A stretch of 11,912 bases of DNA from contig JANTGW010000014.1 in assembly GCA_024762705.1 (NCBI GenBank), forward strand, positions 1-11,912, given 5' to 3'. The translations under genes and the position numbers were made by a program. The notes beneath the pieces are model-generated. The model did not search any database, was not told where the DNA came from, and saw nothing but the letters and a program-made list of their open reading frames with translations. The stretch is from Sulfurimonas sp. (GTDB taxonomy: Bacteria; Campylobacterota; Campylobacteria; Campylobacterales; Sulfurimonadaceae). Below are positions 1-7,716 of this stretch, one piece after another (positions within the stretch are counted from its first letter, which is position 1; the number at the start of each line of letters is the position of its first letter).

Positions 1-1304
1 TTATCAAGGCTTTTTACAGCTTTTTCTTTGTATTTATTGTCGATAGCTCCAAGTTTAAATAGTGCATTTATCATCATACCGGACCAGGAAGCCTGTACTT
101 TTTTATCTATAAAAGGATAGCTTCTTTTTTGTCTTATCTTTTGCAAAAGCGGCCTAACATTATAAAACCAGTCAGGAATTTCGCCTTCAAAATGGATGAT
201 ATTTTTTCCTTCAAAGTTTCCATCTTGTGTTACACTCATCATAGCGCACATCTCTTGTGCATTCTCATAGCCGTTTTGTGTAAGCGCAGTATATACTTCT
301 TCATAGGTATAAACGAAATAAGTACCTTCTTTACCATCACTGTCTGCGTCGCTTGCACTGTAAAACAGATCATCTTCACTCATAAAGTTATACCAAAAAT
401 CCGCCACTTCTTTTGCGATTCGTAGGTAGTATTCATCTTCATAAACCAAATAAGCATCAGTAAATACACTGCAAAGCAGGGCATTGTCATAGAGCATTTT
501 TTCAAAATGGGGCACAAGCCATTTTTCATCAACGCTGTAACGGCAAAAACCACCATCAACAAGATCATACATGCCGCCTTTACTCATATGTTCGAGTGTA
601 TTTTTAATCATGGCTTTTGCACTTGCATCATCGTAAAGTCTATCAACAACTAGCAATGCAGCTAAAGTTGAAGCATGGGGAAATTTCGGCTTGTTCGAAA
701 AACCGCCGTTTATCGTGTCATAATTATTTCTGGCTTGTAATAAGAAATTTTTGTAGAATTCTTCTTTTAGTACGGTTGCCTCTTTTGGATGTTCTGTTTT
801 GCCTATAAAACCTTCTATTTCCTCAGCATTTTCAAATACCTTTTGGTCGTTTTCTTTTATTTTTTTGGCAATTAAACGCGTAAGTTCTTTAAAGCCCATC
901 CCCTCATCACTGTTGGCACTTGATTCTGGCGGTATATAGGTCGCTGAAAAAAACGGTTTGTTCTGTGGTGTACAGAAAATGCTCGTAGGCCATCCTCCTG
1001 CACGACGATTAAGAAGCTTATATACTTCTTGGTAATATTTGTCAATATCCGGACGTTCCTCTCTGTCGACTTTTATAGAAATGAAGTTTTCATTTAAAAT
1101 TGCTGCACACTCTTCATTTTCAAATACTTTTTCTTCCATAACATGACACCAGTGACAAGAACTGTAACCTATACTTATAAAAATGGCTTTGTTTTCTTTT
1201 TCAGCTCTTAAAAATGCCTCATCGCACCATGGCCACCAATCCACAGGATTGTCTTTGTGTTGTTGTAAGTATGGAGAGTCTTCGTTTGCTAATCTGTTTG
1301 ACAT
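1..1304 (-). CDS. Thioredoxin-like DUF255 protein (YyaL/SPATA20 type), C-terminus cut off
   Basis: The minus-strand frame from the ATG at 1304 stays open to the window edge, giving 434 codons of a family that is usually 650-700 residues, so about a third is missing. The N-terminus holds a thioredoxin-like DUF255 domain: DNPVDWWPW near residue 18, then C50-H-W-C53 in the family's SSCHWCHVM setting, and [11 protein letters not shown] near 78. The rest matches the alpha/alpha-toroid region: GGF then PKFP at 206-209, HFEKMLYDN from 266, and [12 protein letters not shown] near 320. An AAAGAGG ribosome binding site lies 9 nt before the ATG. Family members have been described as N-acylglucosamine-epimerase-like or thiol-redox proteins, but the bacterial function is not settled. 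It follows cheB on the same strand after 77 nt and may be read through from the che operon, though nothing ties it to chemotaxis. Confidence 0.9.
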   Translation of the reverse strand, partial: MSNRLANEDSPYLQQHKDNPVDWWPWCDEAFLRAEKENKAIFISIGYSSCHWCHVMEEKVFENEECAAILNENFISIKVDREERPDIDKYYQEVYKLLNRRAGGWPTSIFCTPQNKPFFSATYIPPESSANSDEGMGFKELTRLIAKKIKENDQKVFENAEEIEGFIGKTEHPKEATVLKEEFYKNFLLQARNNYDTINGGFSNKPKFPHASTLAALLVVDRLYDDASAKAMIKNTLEHMSKGGMYDLVDGGFCRYSVDEKWLVPHFEKMLYDNALLCSVFTDAYLVYEDEYYLRIAKEVADFWYNFMSEDDLFYSASDADSDGKEGTYFVYTYEEVYTALTQNGYENAQEMCAMMSVTQDGNFEGKNIIHFEGEIPDWFYNVRPLLQKIRQKRSYPFIDKKVQASWSGMMINALFKLGAIDNKYKEKAVKSLD

Positions 1305-1381
1305 AATATATAACCTCTTTTATTTTCTAGGGTAGGGTATGAAAAAAGGGCTGATTTTTCGCTTAAAAGATTTTAGTTGTT

Positions 1382-2446
1382 TTATCTTACAGTATTGATA
1401 AGCGCTGCGATTTCAATGGGTGTTAAAGATTGTTTGACTGCACCGAGTTCTACAGCTTTTTTCGGCATGCCATAAACAATGCAGCTTTGCTCTTCTTGTG
1501 CATAAGTGGCTGCTCCTGCATTTTTCATATCTAAAAGACCACTTGCACCGTCATCTCCCATTCCTGTGAGTATGATTCCTACACCAAACACTCCGACCTC
1601 TTTTGCCATTGAACGAAACAAAACGTTGACGCTGGGTTTATGTGAGTTGACTTTAGGGTAGTTTTTTAAAGCTATTTTATACATAAGCCCGCTTTTAACA
1701 ACTTCCATATGCAGATTTCCCGGAGCTATTAAGATTCTACCGGGTAAAAGAGTATCACCTTCTTGGGCTTCTTTGACAACAGAAGAAGGTAGAACTTCAT
1801 TAAGTCTTTTGGCAAATGCTGCAGTAAAACCAGAAGGCATATGCTGTGTAACGACAACAGAAGGATGATTTGGTTCTAAAAGTGTAAATATCTCTTCAAG
1901 TGTCTGAACACCACCTGTTGAAGCTCCAATAGCTATGATTTTTTTTGATGCCGGTAAAGCGCTTGCAGCTTTAACGCTGCTTGATTGCTGATTTTGATGA
2001 AGTACTTTACTTGAACTGCTCCTTTGTGCATTCGGATTCATTTTGACATGAGATTTTGCTGCTATTCTTACTTTTGTAATAAAATCATTTTGTTTGTCTT
2101 TAAAGAATGAATTTATTTCAGATGTGGGTTTGAGTACAATGTCGACAGCCCCCATTCTTAACGCATCAATGGCAGGACTACTGCCTTGTTTAACGAGAGT
2201 GGAACAGATAATGGTTGGTATAGGTTTTTGTTTTGAAATTTGTTGTAAAAAGGTCAGACCATCCATTTTTGGCATTTCAATATCCAAGATAAAGACATCC
2301 GGTAAGCCTACTTTTTTGAAGATGTCAAATGCATCAACAGGATTTGGAGCACTGCCGATAACTTTAATGTCCTGAGCAGTTGCAAAAATCTTTTTCAGCT
2401 CATTTCTGACCAATGCCGAATCATCGATAATAAATACTTTAATCAT
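1382..2446 (-). CDS. cheB: CheB, receptor glutamate methylesterase/deamidase with receiver domain
   Basis: Chemotaxis methylesterase that removes methyl groups from receptor glutamates (and deamidates glutamines) when its receiver is phosphorylated by CheA, giving adaptation. The 354 residues have the standard two-domain layout. The receiver spans about 1-120, with D8/D9, phospho-acceptor D55 in ILDIEMP, T83 and K106. A Ser/Gln-rich linker covers about 135-165. The catalytic domain carries the triad S176 (GASTGG), H202 (TQHMPSGF) and D299 (GMGDDGASG). The start ATG overlaps the stop of the upstream gene by one base (TAATG), so translation is probably coupled. Keeping the receiver differs from Campylobacter jejuni, where CheB lacks it, and from Helicobacter pylori, which has no CheB. 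Confidence 0.97.
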   Translation of the reverse strand: MIKVFIIDDSALVRNELKKIFATAQDIKVIGSAPNPVDAFDIFKKVGLPDVFILDIEMPKMDGLTFLQQISKQKPIPTIICSTLVKQGSSPAIDALRMGAVDIVLKPTSEINSFFKDKQNDFITKVRIAAKSHVKMNPNAQRSSSSKVLHQNQQSSSVKAASALPASKKIIAIGASTGGVQTLEEIFTLLEPNHPSVVVTQHMPSGFTAAFAKRLNEVLPSSVVKEAQEGDTLLPGRILIAPGNLHMEVVKSGLMYKIALKNYPKVNSHKPSVNVLFRSMAKEVGVFGVGIILTGMGDDGASGLLDMKNAGAATYAQEEQSCIVYGMPKKAVELGAVKQSLTPIEIAALINTVR

Positions 2447-3348
2447 TAAAAAAAGTCCAATTCCCCATTGTCTTCGTCTTCATATCCATACAATTTAGCT
2501 TTCATAAAATCTACATTGTTACGTAAAGAGTCTTTAAACACATAAACATCTCTAAAAATTCTATCAACGAACATATCAAGCAAATAGACACTCACATCAC
2601 TTATAATTTCACTTAAATAATCAAAGGCCTGCAAGTTATTTGCTTGCAGCTCTTCTAGTTGTATATTTCTTAAAAAAGATGCTAGTTCTTTGTAAGTTGG
2701 CGTAACAGAACTAGTATATTGAGTTTTTGAGAAAATATCCGCTACTTCATCAAGCTTTTCGGCTATTTGATTGAAAAGTTCATAAGAAAGTTCACCGGAA
2801 TTAAGTCGTGTTGCCATATCTGACAGTTCATCGGCTATAAAGAGTGAACTTCCTTCATAGGTATCAAAAAATTTATCTGTTGCATCTTCTTTTACTGAGT
2901 CTTGTTTGAGAATAATTTCTCTTCTGCCTATAGATTTGATGGTATAAGGAGCGCTTAAAATAGTAAAAAGCTTTTTGTAAAAAAGATCTTCTGCAACAGG
3001 ATGATAAACGATTGTATCAGCTATAGCAATAGTTTGTGAAAGTTTTTCAAAGTCTTTGGGGTCAAAAATCAGCATTGTCAATATTTCACTGTCATATGCT
3101 TTAATCTGTTTAAGAAACTCATTGGCAAGAGTCTCTTCATTCTTTGTATCTATCAAAACAACATTTATGTTATTTTTACTTAGTAGAGAAGAAATTTTTG
3201 TAAGTATATCTTCATTTAAGTCAATTTCATTGGCACTTTTAAAGTAGGGTGCTATTGTATTATAGAATGCTTGATTCTCTTTTGTCAGATATAATACATT
3301 ATACTCATTTGCTAAAAACTGTATGTAAGAACTGTACTTTTTATGCAT
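2446..3348 (-). CDS. Degenerate-receiver protein with helical C-terminal domain, function unknown
   Basis: I do not recognise a named family for this 300-residue protein. Residues about 16-132 follow the alternating hydrophobic pattern of a response-regulator receiver: NVLYL as strand 1, NVVLID as strand 3 ending at D67, LTMLIF as strand 4, IVYHP as strand 5. However, the acidic pair after strand 1 is replaced by TKEN, and the lysine before the cis-proline is H116. It is therefore a pseudo-receiver that probably cannot be phosphorylated normally. Residues about 165-285 look all-helical, and the tail is acidic with a terminal ELDFF. AAGGGG lies 7 nt before the ATG at 3348, a good ribosome binding site. 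Its stop overlaps the cheB start, and cheR lies 97 nt upstream, so a role in adaptation or CheY/CheB control is likely by context. A remote CheZ-like role is only a guess (see findings). Confidence 0.85.
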   Translation of the reverse strand: MHKKYSSYIQFLANEYNVLYLTKENQAFYNTIAPYFKSANEIDLNEDILTKISSLLSKNNINVVLIDTKNEETLANEFLKQIKAYDSEILTMLIFDPKDFEKLSQTIAIADTIVYHPVAEDLFYKKLFTILSAPYTIKSIGRREIILKQDSVKEDATDKFFDTYEGSSLFIADELSDMATRLNSGELSYELFNQIAEKLDEVADIFSKTQYTSSVTPTYKELASFLRNIQLEELQANNLQAFDYLSEIISDVSVYLLDMFVDRIFRDVYVFKDSLRNNVDFMKAKLYGYEDEDNGELDFF

Positions 3349-3355
3349 AGCTGAA

Positions 3356-3361
3356 CCCCTT
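3356..3361 (-). promoter_or_regulatory. Ribosome binding site of the degenerate-receiver gene
   Basis: AAGGGG on the minus strand, 7 nt before the ATG at 3348. It is one of the stronger Shine-Dalgarno sites in the cluster and fixes the start. A strong site fits a gene that, after the 97-nt gap, cannot depend on coupling to cheR. Confidence 0.6.
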
Positions 3362-3396
3362 GAAATTTTTACTTTTACCCATAGATGGATTTATAG

Positions 3397-3402
3397 ATTG
3401 TA
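3397..3402 (-). promoter_or_regulatory. Possible internal promoter -10 (TACAAT) for the degenerate-receiver gene and cheB
   Basis: The 97-nt gap between cheR and the next gene is the only long one inside the cluster and is very AT-rich. On the minus strand it holds TACAAT, close to the sigma-70 -10 consensus, 48 nt before the ATG. The sequence one spacer upstream (around TGTTTA) is a poor -35, but epsilonproteobacterial promoters often have weak -35 elements. No terminator hairpin is visible, so read-through from cheR probably also occurs. Confidence 0.25.
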
Positions 3403-3445
3403 CCGTAAATGTACTTTTATAAACACAATTTTTATTCATTTTATA

Positions 3446-4249
3446 CTACTTTATCTTTTTATATATAGAAGTTGAGACATTCTTCAGAGATGGCGTCTCA
3501 ATCATATTGAGGTTCTCTGATAACGATATTACAAAGTACCCGCCTATTTTTAAGTTTTTTAGTACATTATCCACGACAAGGTGCTTTGTTGCAGCATCAA
3601 AATAGATAAGAACATTTCGCAAGAATATAACATCAAACATACCTATATCAGCATTATGCTTTAAAAGATTGCTAACTTGAAAATCAATGTTCTCAATCAG
3701 TTTTCTATCTATTAAAAACTGTCCTGCATGTTTTCCTTTCCCTTTAAGACAATATTTTGTTTTTAGTTCGGCAGGTATCTTATCTGCCCATTTTTCAGGG
3801 TACAAACCGATTCTTGCTTTTTTGATGACCTCTGTGTTTATATCAGTACCTATAATTTCAAAATTACTCTTTAGTAAACTTTGGTCCAACAGCATAGCAG
3901 CAGAGTAAGCTTCGGCACCAACTGATGCCGCAGCACTCCAAAAGCGAAACTTTTCTTTATAAGGATGCTCTGGGATCATAACATTTTGTAAGTATTTGAA
4001 ATGCTCAAGTTCACGAAAAAAATATGTTTCATTCGTTGTTATGAGGTTTATCATCTTTATACGTTCTTGCTTATTAATTTGTATTAACCGTATATATTCC
4101 ACGAAAGAGCTGAATTTATAAAAAAGCAATCTTTTTAAAAGCCTGCTTTGTACAAGCAGTTTTTTTGATTCTTGCAGATCTATACCAACCTCTTTAAAGA
4201 TAAGCTTTTGTATAATCTTAAATTCGTTATCATTAAGGACAATGGTCAT
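3446..4249 (-). CDS. cheR: CheR, SAM-dependent chemoreceptor glutamate methyltransferase
   Basis: Methylates glutamate side chains on chemoreceptors using S-adenosylmethionine, opposing CheB. The 267-residue length is typical. A helical N-terminal domain (about 1-70) leads into TTNETYFFRE (71-80), a CheR hallmark. The SAM-binding loop is WSAAASVGAEAYS (104-116), followed by the acidic D136 in IIGTDIN and the RNVLIYF motif (211-217). The more common GEEPYS reads GAEAYS here, a variation that still looks functional. The start follows the cheV stop by a single base (TAAAATG), so translation is probably coupled. The best purine-rich stretch, AGAAGG, is 14 nt upstream, too far to be a good ribosome binding site. 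The cluster's receptor lacks an NWETF-type C-terminal tether, so CheR must find its substrate without it. Confidence 0.96.
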   Translation of the reverse strand: MTIVLNDNEFKIIQKLIFKEVGIDLQESKKLLVQSRLLKRLLFYKFSSFVEYIRLIQINKQERIKMINLITTNETYFFRELEHFKYLQNVMIPEHPYKEKFRFWSAAASVGAEAYSAAMLLDQSLLKSNFEIIGTDINTEVIKKARIGLYPEKWADKIPAELKTKYCLKGKGKHAGQFLIDRKLIENIDFQVSNLLKHNADIGMFDVIFLRNVLIYFDAATKHLVVDNVLKNLKIGGYFVISLSENLNMIETPSLKNVSTSIYKKIK

Positions 4250-4250
4250 T

Positions 4251-5192
4251 TTAGATTATGTATCCTTCTATGGCTTCACTTAAGGCCAACATATCTACTT
4301 TTCCTATAATTTCTTGTGCACCACTTTTCTTAAGCTCACTGCTCATGTTCTCATTGGACATGTTTGTATGGACTATTATATTGATTTTATCATATTCTTT
4401 GTTATCTCTGATAAAGGCTATGACATCTTTACCACCAAGAACAGGCATTTCAAGATCAGTAATAAAGAGACCTATATCTTCGGCTTTAAGATTAGAAAGA
4501 TCATCAAGTAACTGCTGACCGTTAGAATACATCCTATAATTAAGACCCATTTTTTTAAAAAGGCTTTCTGCCATTTTGCGAATGAAATGACTGTCATCAG
4601 CAAAGAGTACAAGTTTATTATTTTGTAAAGGATTGAGCTTTTTTGTGTCTGCCAGTACTTTCGTGTCTATCGTCTCAAAAGTATCTATAAGCATTTTGTC
4701 GCTGTCAAAAATTATGCACATCTCTTTTTTTTGTCCTATTTGAACTTTTGTTATAAAAGAGGTTTTTTCATCATTTTGGGAGTTGTCAGTCATAGTGTCT
4801 GCTGGAATAGTGACAATATATTCTACATTTTTGACAACAATGCCCAGTCTATGTCCACCATAATGGGCGACTATGAGAAGTTCATATTCTTCATCAGGCA
4901 GAATCTCATTTCCAAACCATTTGTCAAAATTTATAATGGTCGTCATATTTCCGCGTATGTCCGCAGTGCCAAGTATGAGTTTTTTGTCATGAGATTTCGC
5001 TATATCAATGTCTTTGTAAACCAAAAGTTCTTCAATTTTAGAGACATTTTTTGCATAATACTGATTGTCGCTGCCTTGAAAAACAAGATATTGACTTGTA
5101 TTGTTGGCATTTGAGCTGACAAGTGCGACTAGATCGAGTTCATCATCATCTTCTTCAAAACTGTTACTGATATTTTCTTTATAATCTTGCAT
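4251..5192 (-). CDS. cheV: CheV, CheW-receiver fusion coupling protein
   Basis: A coupling protein with an added phosphorylatable receiver, thought to dock CheA to receptors and to help adaptation or act as a phosphate sink. The 313 residues start with an acidic tail (EEDDDELD near 13-20). A CheW domain follows at about 30-175, with ADIRGNMTTIINFD (77-90) matching the CheW IRGN core. The receiver spans about 193-313 with D199/D200, phospho-acceptor D246 (ITDLEMP), T276 and K298, all present, so it should be phosphorylatable. The ATG at 5192 follows the cheW stop by 11 nt with AAAGAG as a modest ribosome binding site. CheV is common in Campylobacterota, and its position between cheW and cheR supports membership of this signalling array. 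Confidence 0.95.
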   Translation of the reverse strand: MQDYKENISNSFEEDDDELDLVALVSSNANNTSQYLVFQGSDNQYYAKNVSKIEELLVYKDIDIAKSHDKKLILGTADIRGNMTTIINFDKWFGNEILPDEEYELLIVAHYGGHRLGIVVKNVEYIVTIPADTMTDNSQNDEKTSFITKVQIGQKKEMCIIFDSDKMLIDTFETIDTKVLADTKKLNPLQNNKLVLFADDSHFIRKMAESLFKKMGLNYRMYSNGQQLLDDLSNLKAEDIGLFITDLEMPVLGGKDVIAFIRDNKEYDKINIIVHTNMSNENMSSELKKSGAQEIIGKVDMLALSEAIEGYII

Positions 5193-5203
5193 AAGCTGCT
5201 CTT

Positions 5204-5704
5204 TTAATCACTCGACAATGTCGAGAGTTCATCAATGTTTAAGATATTGTCCATATTGAGTATAGGGATATACTTTTCTTCGTATTTTCCCATTCCCAAT
5301 ATATATTTTGAATTTATTTTTGCACCAAATTCAGGTGCTTTTTTAATATTGCCTTTTGTAATGGTGTCTACTTCATAGACTTCATCTATTATGACACCTA
5401 TCTGTGTCGAAGAATTTTTTTTGTTAGAATTTATGACGACTATTGATGTTTTGTCACTTATATTTGTTTTCATGAGTCCTAATTTGTCTGCGAGGTCAAT
5501 TACAGGAACGATGTTGCCTCGTATATTTGTCACACCATTGACAAATGAGTGCATTTTAGGAACTTTAGTCACGCCGATATACTCCACGATCTCTTGTGCT
5601 CTGAGTGCTTCAATGGCATAAAGTTCACCAGCAGAGAGAAAGAGTAGGTATTGATCTTGTGCATTATCTGAAGTGATATCTATTTCATCATTTATAGCAG
5701 CCAT
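5204..5704 (-). CDS. cheW: CheW, chemoreceptor-kinase coupling protein
   Basis: Adaptor that joins CheA to chemoreceptor tips in the cytoplasmic array. The 166-residue protein is a single CheW domain. DQYLLFLSAGELYAI (17-31) is the opening strand pair, and VTNIRGNIVPVIDL (58-71) is the diagnostic core, with the conserved arginine at R62. IGVIIDEVYEV (102-112) and YIPILNMDNIL (145-155) close the second subdomain. The ATG at 5704 lies 8 nt after the receptor gene stop, and the ribosome binding site TAGGA overlaps that stop codon, suggesting coupled translation. It is followed by cheV, so the cluster carries two coupler types. Confidence 0.97.
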   Translation of the reverse strand: MAAINDEIDITSDNAQDQYLLFLSAGELYAIEALRAQEIVEYIGVTKVPKMHSFVNGVTNIRGNIVPVIDLADKLGLMKTNISDKTSIVVINSNKKNSSTQIGVIIDEVYEVDTITKGNIKKAPEFGAKINSKYILGMGKYEEKYIPILNMDNILNIDELSTLSSD

Positions 5705-5712
5705 CTAATTTC

Positions 5713-7701
5713 CTAATAACGGTCAAAGTCACGTAGATCCAAATTGTCTTTTGAATGTGTGACCTGTGGTTTTTGCTTACTCCTATCACTATTTGCTAAT
5801 GGCAGAGGTTGTGATGATATCTCATGTTCATCGACTGTGAAAAAGCTCATCATTTGTGCTAGATTGCTAGCCTGACCGCTTAGCTGCTCGCTTGCACTTG
5901 CCATTTCTTGTGCAGATGCGGCATTACTTTGTGTTACCTGGTCTAACTGATTCATAGCCGAACTGATCTGTCCAAGACCGATATCCTGCTCTTTTGCCGC
6001 ATTTGCAATATCTTTTACGAGTGATGCAGTCTCTTCTATTTTTGGTACGACACTGTTTATAAGTTCACCGGCACGTTCACTGATCTTTACACTATCAGTA
6101 GTAATCGTGCTGATCTCCTGTGCTGCAATTTGTGAGCGTTTAGCAAGTTTTCTTACCTCTGCTGCGACAACGGCAAAACCTTTACCGTGCTCACCTGCGC
6201 GTGCTGCTTCTATGGCTGCATTGAGTGCAAGCAGGTTTGTTTGATACACAATATCTTCGATGATGCCTATTTTCTCACTGATGGTCTGCATAGCTTCTAC
6301 GGTTTTTGTTACAGCTTCTCCACCTTCAATGGACATTGAAGATGCTTCATTTGCCAAGTCATTTGTTTTTTGTGCATTTTGTGCACTTTCAGCTATACTA
6401 CCGCTCATCTCTTCAAGCGCAGCACTGGTTTCTTCAAGTGAAGCAGCTTGTTGTGTTGCACCTTGTGAGAGTGTTTGTGAAGATGCACTTACTTGTTCTG
6501 ATGCAGAACTGATTTCATCAACACCATTGTTTACACGGTCAACTATAGTTTGAAGCTTGTCTGCCATAGCATTCGTTGCAGTTTTTATAAGTGCATAATC
6601 ACCGACAAACTCTTTGTTTATTCTGACAGTCATATCTCCGTTTGACATGCCTTCTAGTACATCACCGGCTTCATTAAAAAGTTCCTGCAGTACTTTGGCA
6701 GTTGTGTTTGCTGCTTGTTTTACCGCATCAAAATCACCTTGATATTCTGTTGTTATACGCTCTGATAAATTTCCATTTTGCAGAGCATTTAGACCGAAAA
6801 TAGTGTCTGCAAAAGCTTTGTCGACTACCTCTAAAGTGTCGTTGACAACTGCTACAAGTTTTAAATAATCTCCCTTCATTCCCTCTGTCGTAATTCTGGC
6901 TTTGACATTTCCTTTTCCTATCTCTGCATAGCCTTCTTCATAGTTAGCGAGGAGTTCTTGAAGCTTTGCAGCCGTATTGTTTGCTGCTTGCTTTACAACA
7001 TCAAAGTCACCTTGGTACTCTGTCATGATTCTTGCATCAAACTCACCGTTTTGCAAGGAATTTAGACCGAAAATAGTGTCTGAAAATGCATCATTAACAA
7101 TTTTTAGGAAAGTATTCATACCTTCTATAATGGTTGCAAAATCTCCTTGGTGTTTTGTTGTATCCAATGTTATATTCAATTCTCCACGGCTTACAACTTC
7201 GTTTACAATATTACTGTCGCTTATAAGACTTTCTAAAGAGTTTGCTAAATCATTTACAGCATCTTTCATTTGAGCGTAATCACCACTATAATTACTGGCC
7301 ACTTGAACACTGAAATCACCTTTTGCAAGCCCATTGAGTGCAGTTTGTATGTCACGATTGGCTCCGTTAATAATATCTAAGGCACTGTTAAAACTGTTCG
7401 CTGTTTGAGCGTATCCGCCTTCTAGTTTACGAACGTCAATGCGTTTATCTAATGTACCGTTTTTAACTGCATCGGCTACATCCAAACTGTTGTCTTGTAG
7501 ATGTGTAAGATTGCTTGCAATGTTATTGATATATTTTGATAAAACTGATGTATCTTTCCCTTCTAAATTCAACTCGATATCGAAATTACCTTTTGAAAGC
7601 TGTTCTAACGTGCTTGTTAGCAGTTCCATGTCCGTATTAGAAATTTTTGTCTTAGTGTTTTTCTTTTTTGCTGTTTTTGTTTTTGTTTGTTCAGTTGCCA
7701 T
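5713..7701 (-). CDS. Soluble methyl-accepting chemotaxis protein built of about eight HAMP-like units
   Basis: Cytoplasmic chemoreceptor of 662 residues. No hydrophobic segment is long enough to be a membrane span, and there is no recognisable ligand domain. After a Lys/Thr-rich tail (1-20), residues about 24-390 form a run of HAMP-like units. Each has a central NG or KG followed by an acidic or polar residue, with the glycine at 38, 82, 128, 173, 219, 264, 310 and 355, a spacing of 44-46. The signalling domain spans about 391-620 with the hairpin tip [20 protein letters not shown] (487-506) and [13 protein letters not shown]. Probable methylation sites flank it (E423/E424, and Q598/E599). 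A 40-residue polar tail ends in DFDRY, not an NWETF-type CheR tether. AAGGA lies 7 nt before the ATG. The PAS+CZB gene just upstream is a candidate sensing partner. Confidence 0.95.
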   Translation of the reverse strand: MATEQTKTKTAKKKNTKTKISNTDMELLTSTLEQLSKGNFDIELNLEGKDTSVLSKYINNIASNLTHLQDNSLDVADAVKNGTLDKRIDVRKLEGGYAQTANSFNSALDIINGANRDIQTALNGLAKGDFSVQVASNYSGDYAQMKDAVNDLANSLESLISDSNIVNEVVSRGELNITLDTTKHQGDFATIIEGMNTFLKIVNDAFSDTIFGLNSLQNGEFDARIMTEYQGDFDVVKQAANNTAAKLQELLANYEEGYAEIGKGNVKARITTEGMKGDYLKLVAVVNDTLEVVDKAFADTIFGLNALQNGNLSERITTEYQGDFDAVKQAANTTAKVLQELFNEAGDVLEGMSNGDMTVRINKEFVGDYALIKTATNAMADKLQTIVDRVNNGVDEISSASEQVSASSQTLSQGATQQAASLEETSAALEEMSGSIAESAQNAQKTNDLANEASSMSIEGGEAVTKTVEAMQTISEKIGIIEDIVYQTNLLALNAAIEAARAGEHGKGFAVVAAEVRKLAKRSQIAAQEISTITTDSVKISERAGELINSVVPKIEETASLVKDIANAAKEQDIGLGQISSAMNQLDQVTQSNAASAQEMASASEQLSGQASNLAQMMSFFTVDEHEISSQPLPLANSDRSKQKPQVTHSKDNLDLRDFDRY
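6679..6816 (-). repeat. Second copy of a 46-residue HAMP-like unit (residues 296-341 of the receptor)
   Basis: This stretch encodes a unit matching residues 205-250 of the same receptor in 35 of 46 positions, exactly 273 bp (91 codons) away. Within it, 6787-6809 is identical at the DNA level, all 23 bases, to 7060-7082. That is a direct internal repeat and shows recent duplication or ongoing gene conversion of a two-HAMP block. Confidence 0.85.
6952..7089 (-). repeat. First copy of the duplicated 46-residue HAMP-like unit (residues 205-250)
   Basis: Partner of the unit at 6679-6816, in the same reading frame and orientation. Both start with AF-D-TIFGLN and contain LQNG, then TEYQGDFD and VKQAAN. 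The in-frame 273-bp offset means recombination between them would delete or add exactly one double HAMP block without a frameshift. Confidence 0.85.
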
Positions 7702-7716
7702 TATTTATTCCTTAAA

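Noticed and set aside
1305..1381. Possible terminator or promoter between cheB and the DUF255 gene
   Set aside because: The only dyad is a short AAAA-TC-TTTT, with no GC-rich stem followed by a T run. No -10/-35 pair stands out. The tandem TAGGGT-like hexamer is too short to interpret.
3378..3387. Short dyad CCAT-CT-ATGG in the cheR downstream gap
   Set aside because: Four-base arms in AT-rich DNA are expected by chance, and no T run follows, so it is neither a terminator nor a convincing operator.
3341..3439. A 32-codon minus-strand ORF bridging the gap between cheR and the degenerate-receiver gene
   Set aside because: It has no ribosome binding site, its composition is that of AT-rich intergenic sequence, and it overlaps the start of the next gene. 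It is most likely chance.
3446..4249. Altered SAM-binding motif in CheR (GAEAYS rather than GEEPYS) as evidence of an inactive enzyme
   Set aside because: Related variants such as GQEAYS occur in CheR proteins, and all other motifs (TTNETYFFRE, D136, RNVLIYF) are intact, so activity is likely.
6260..6553. Plus-strand open frames opposite the receptor signalling domain and elsewhere opposite che genes
   Set aside because: They are antisense shadows of strongly conserved minus-strand domains, low in complexity and without ribosome binding sites.
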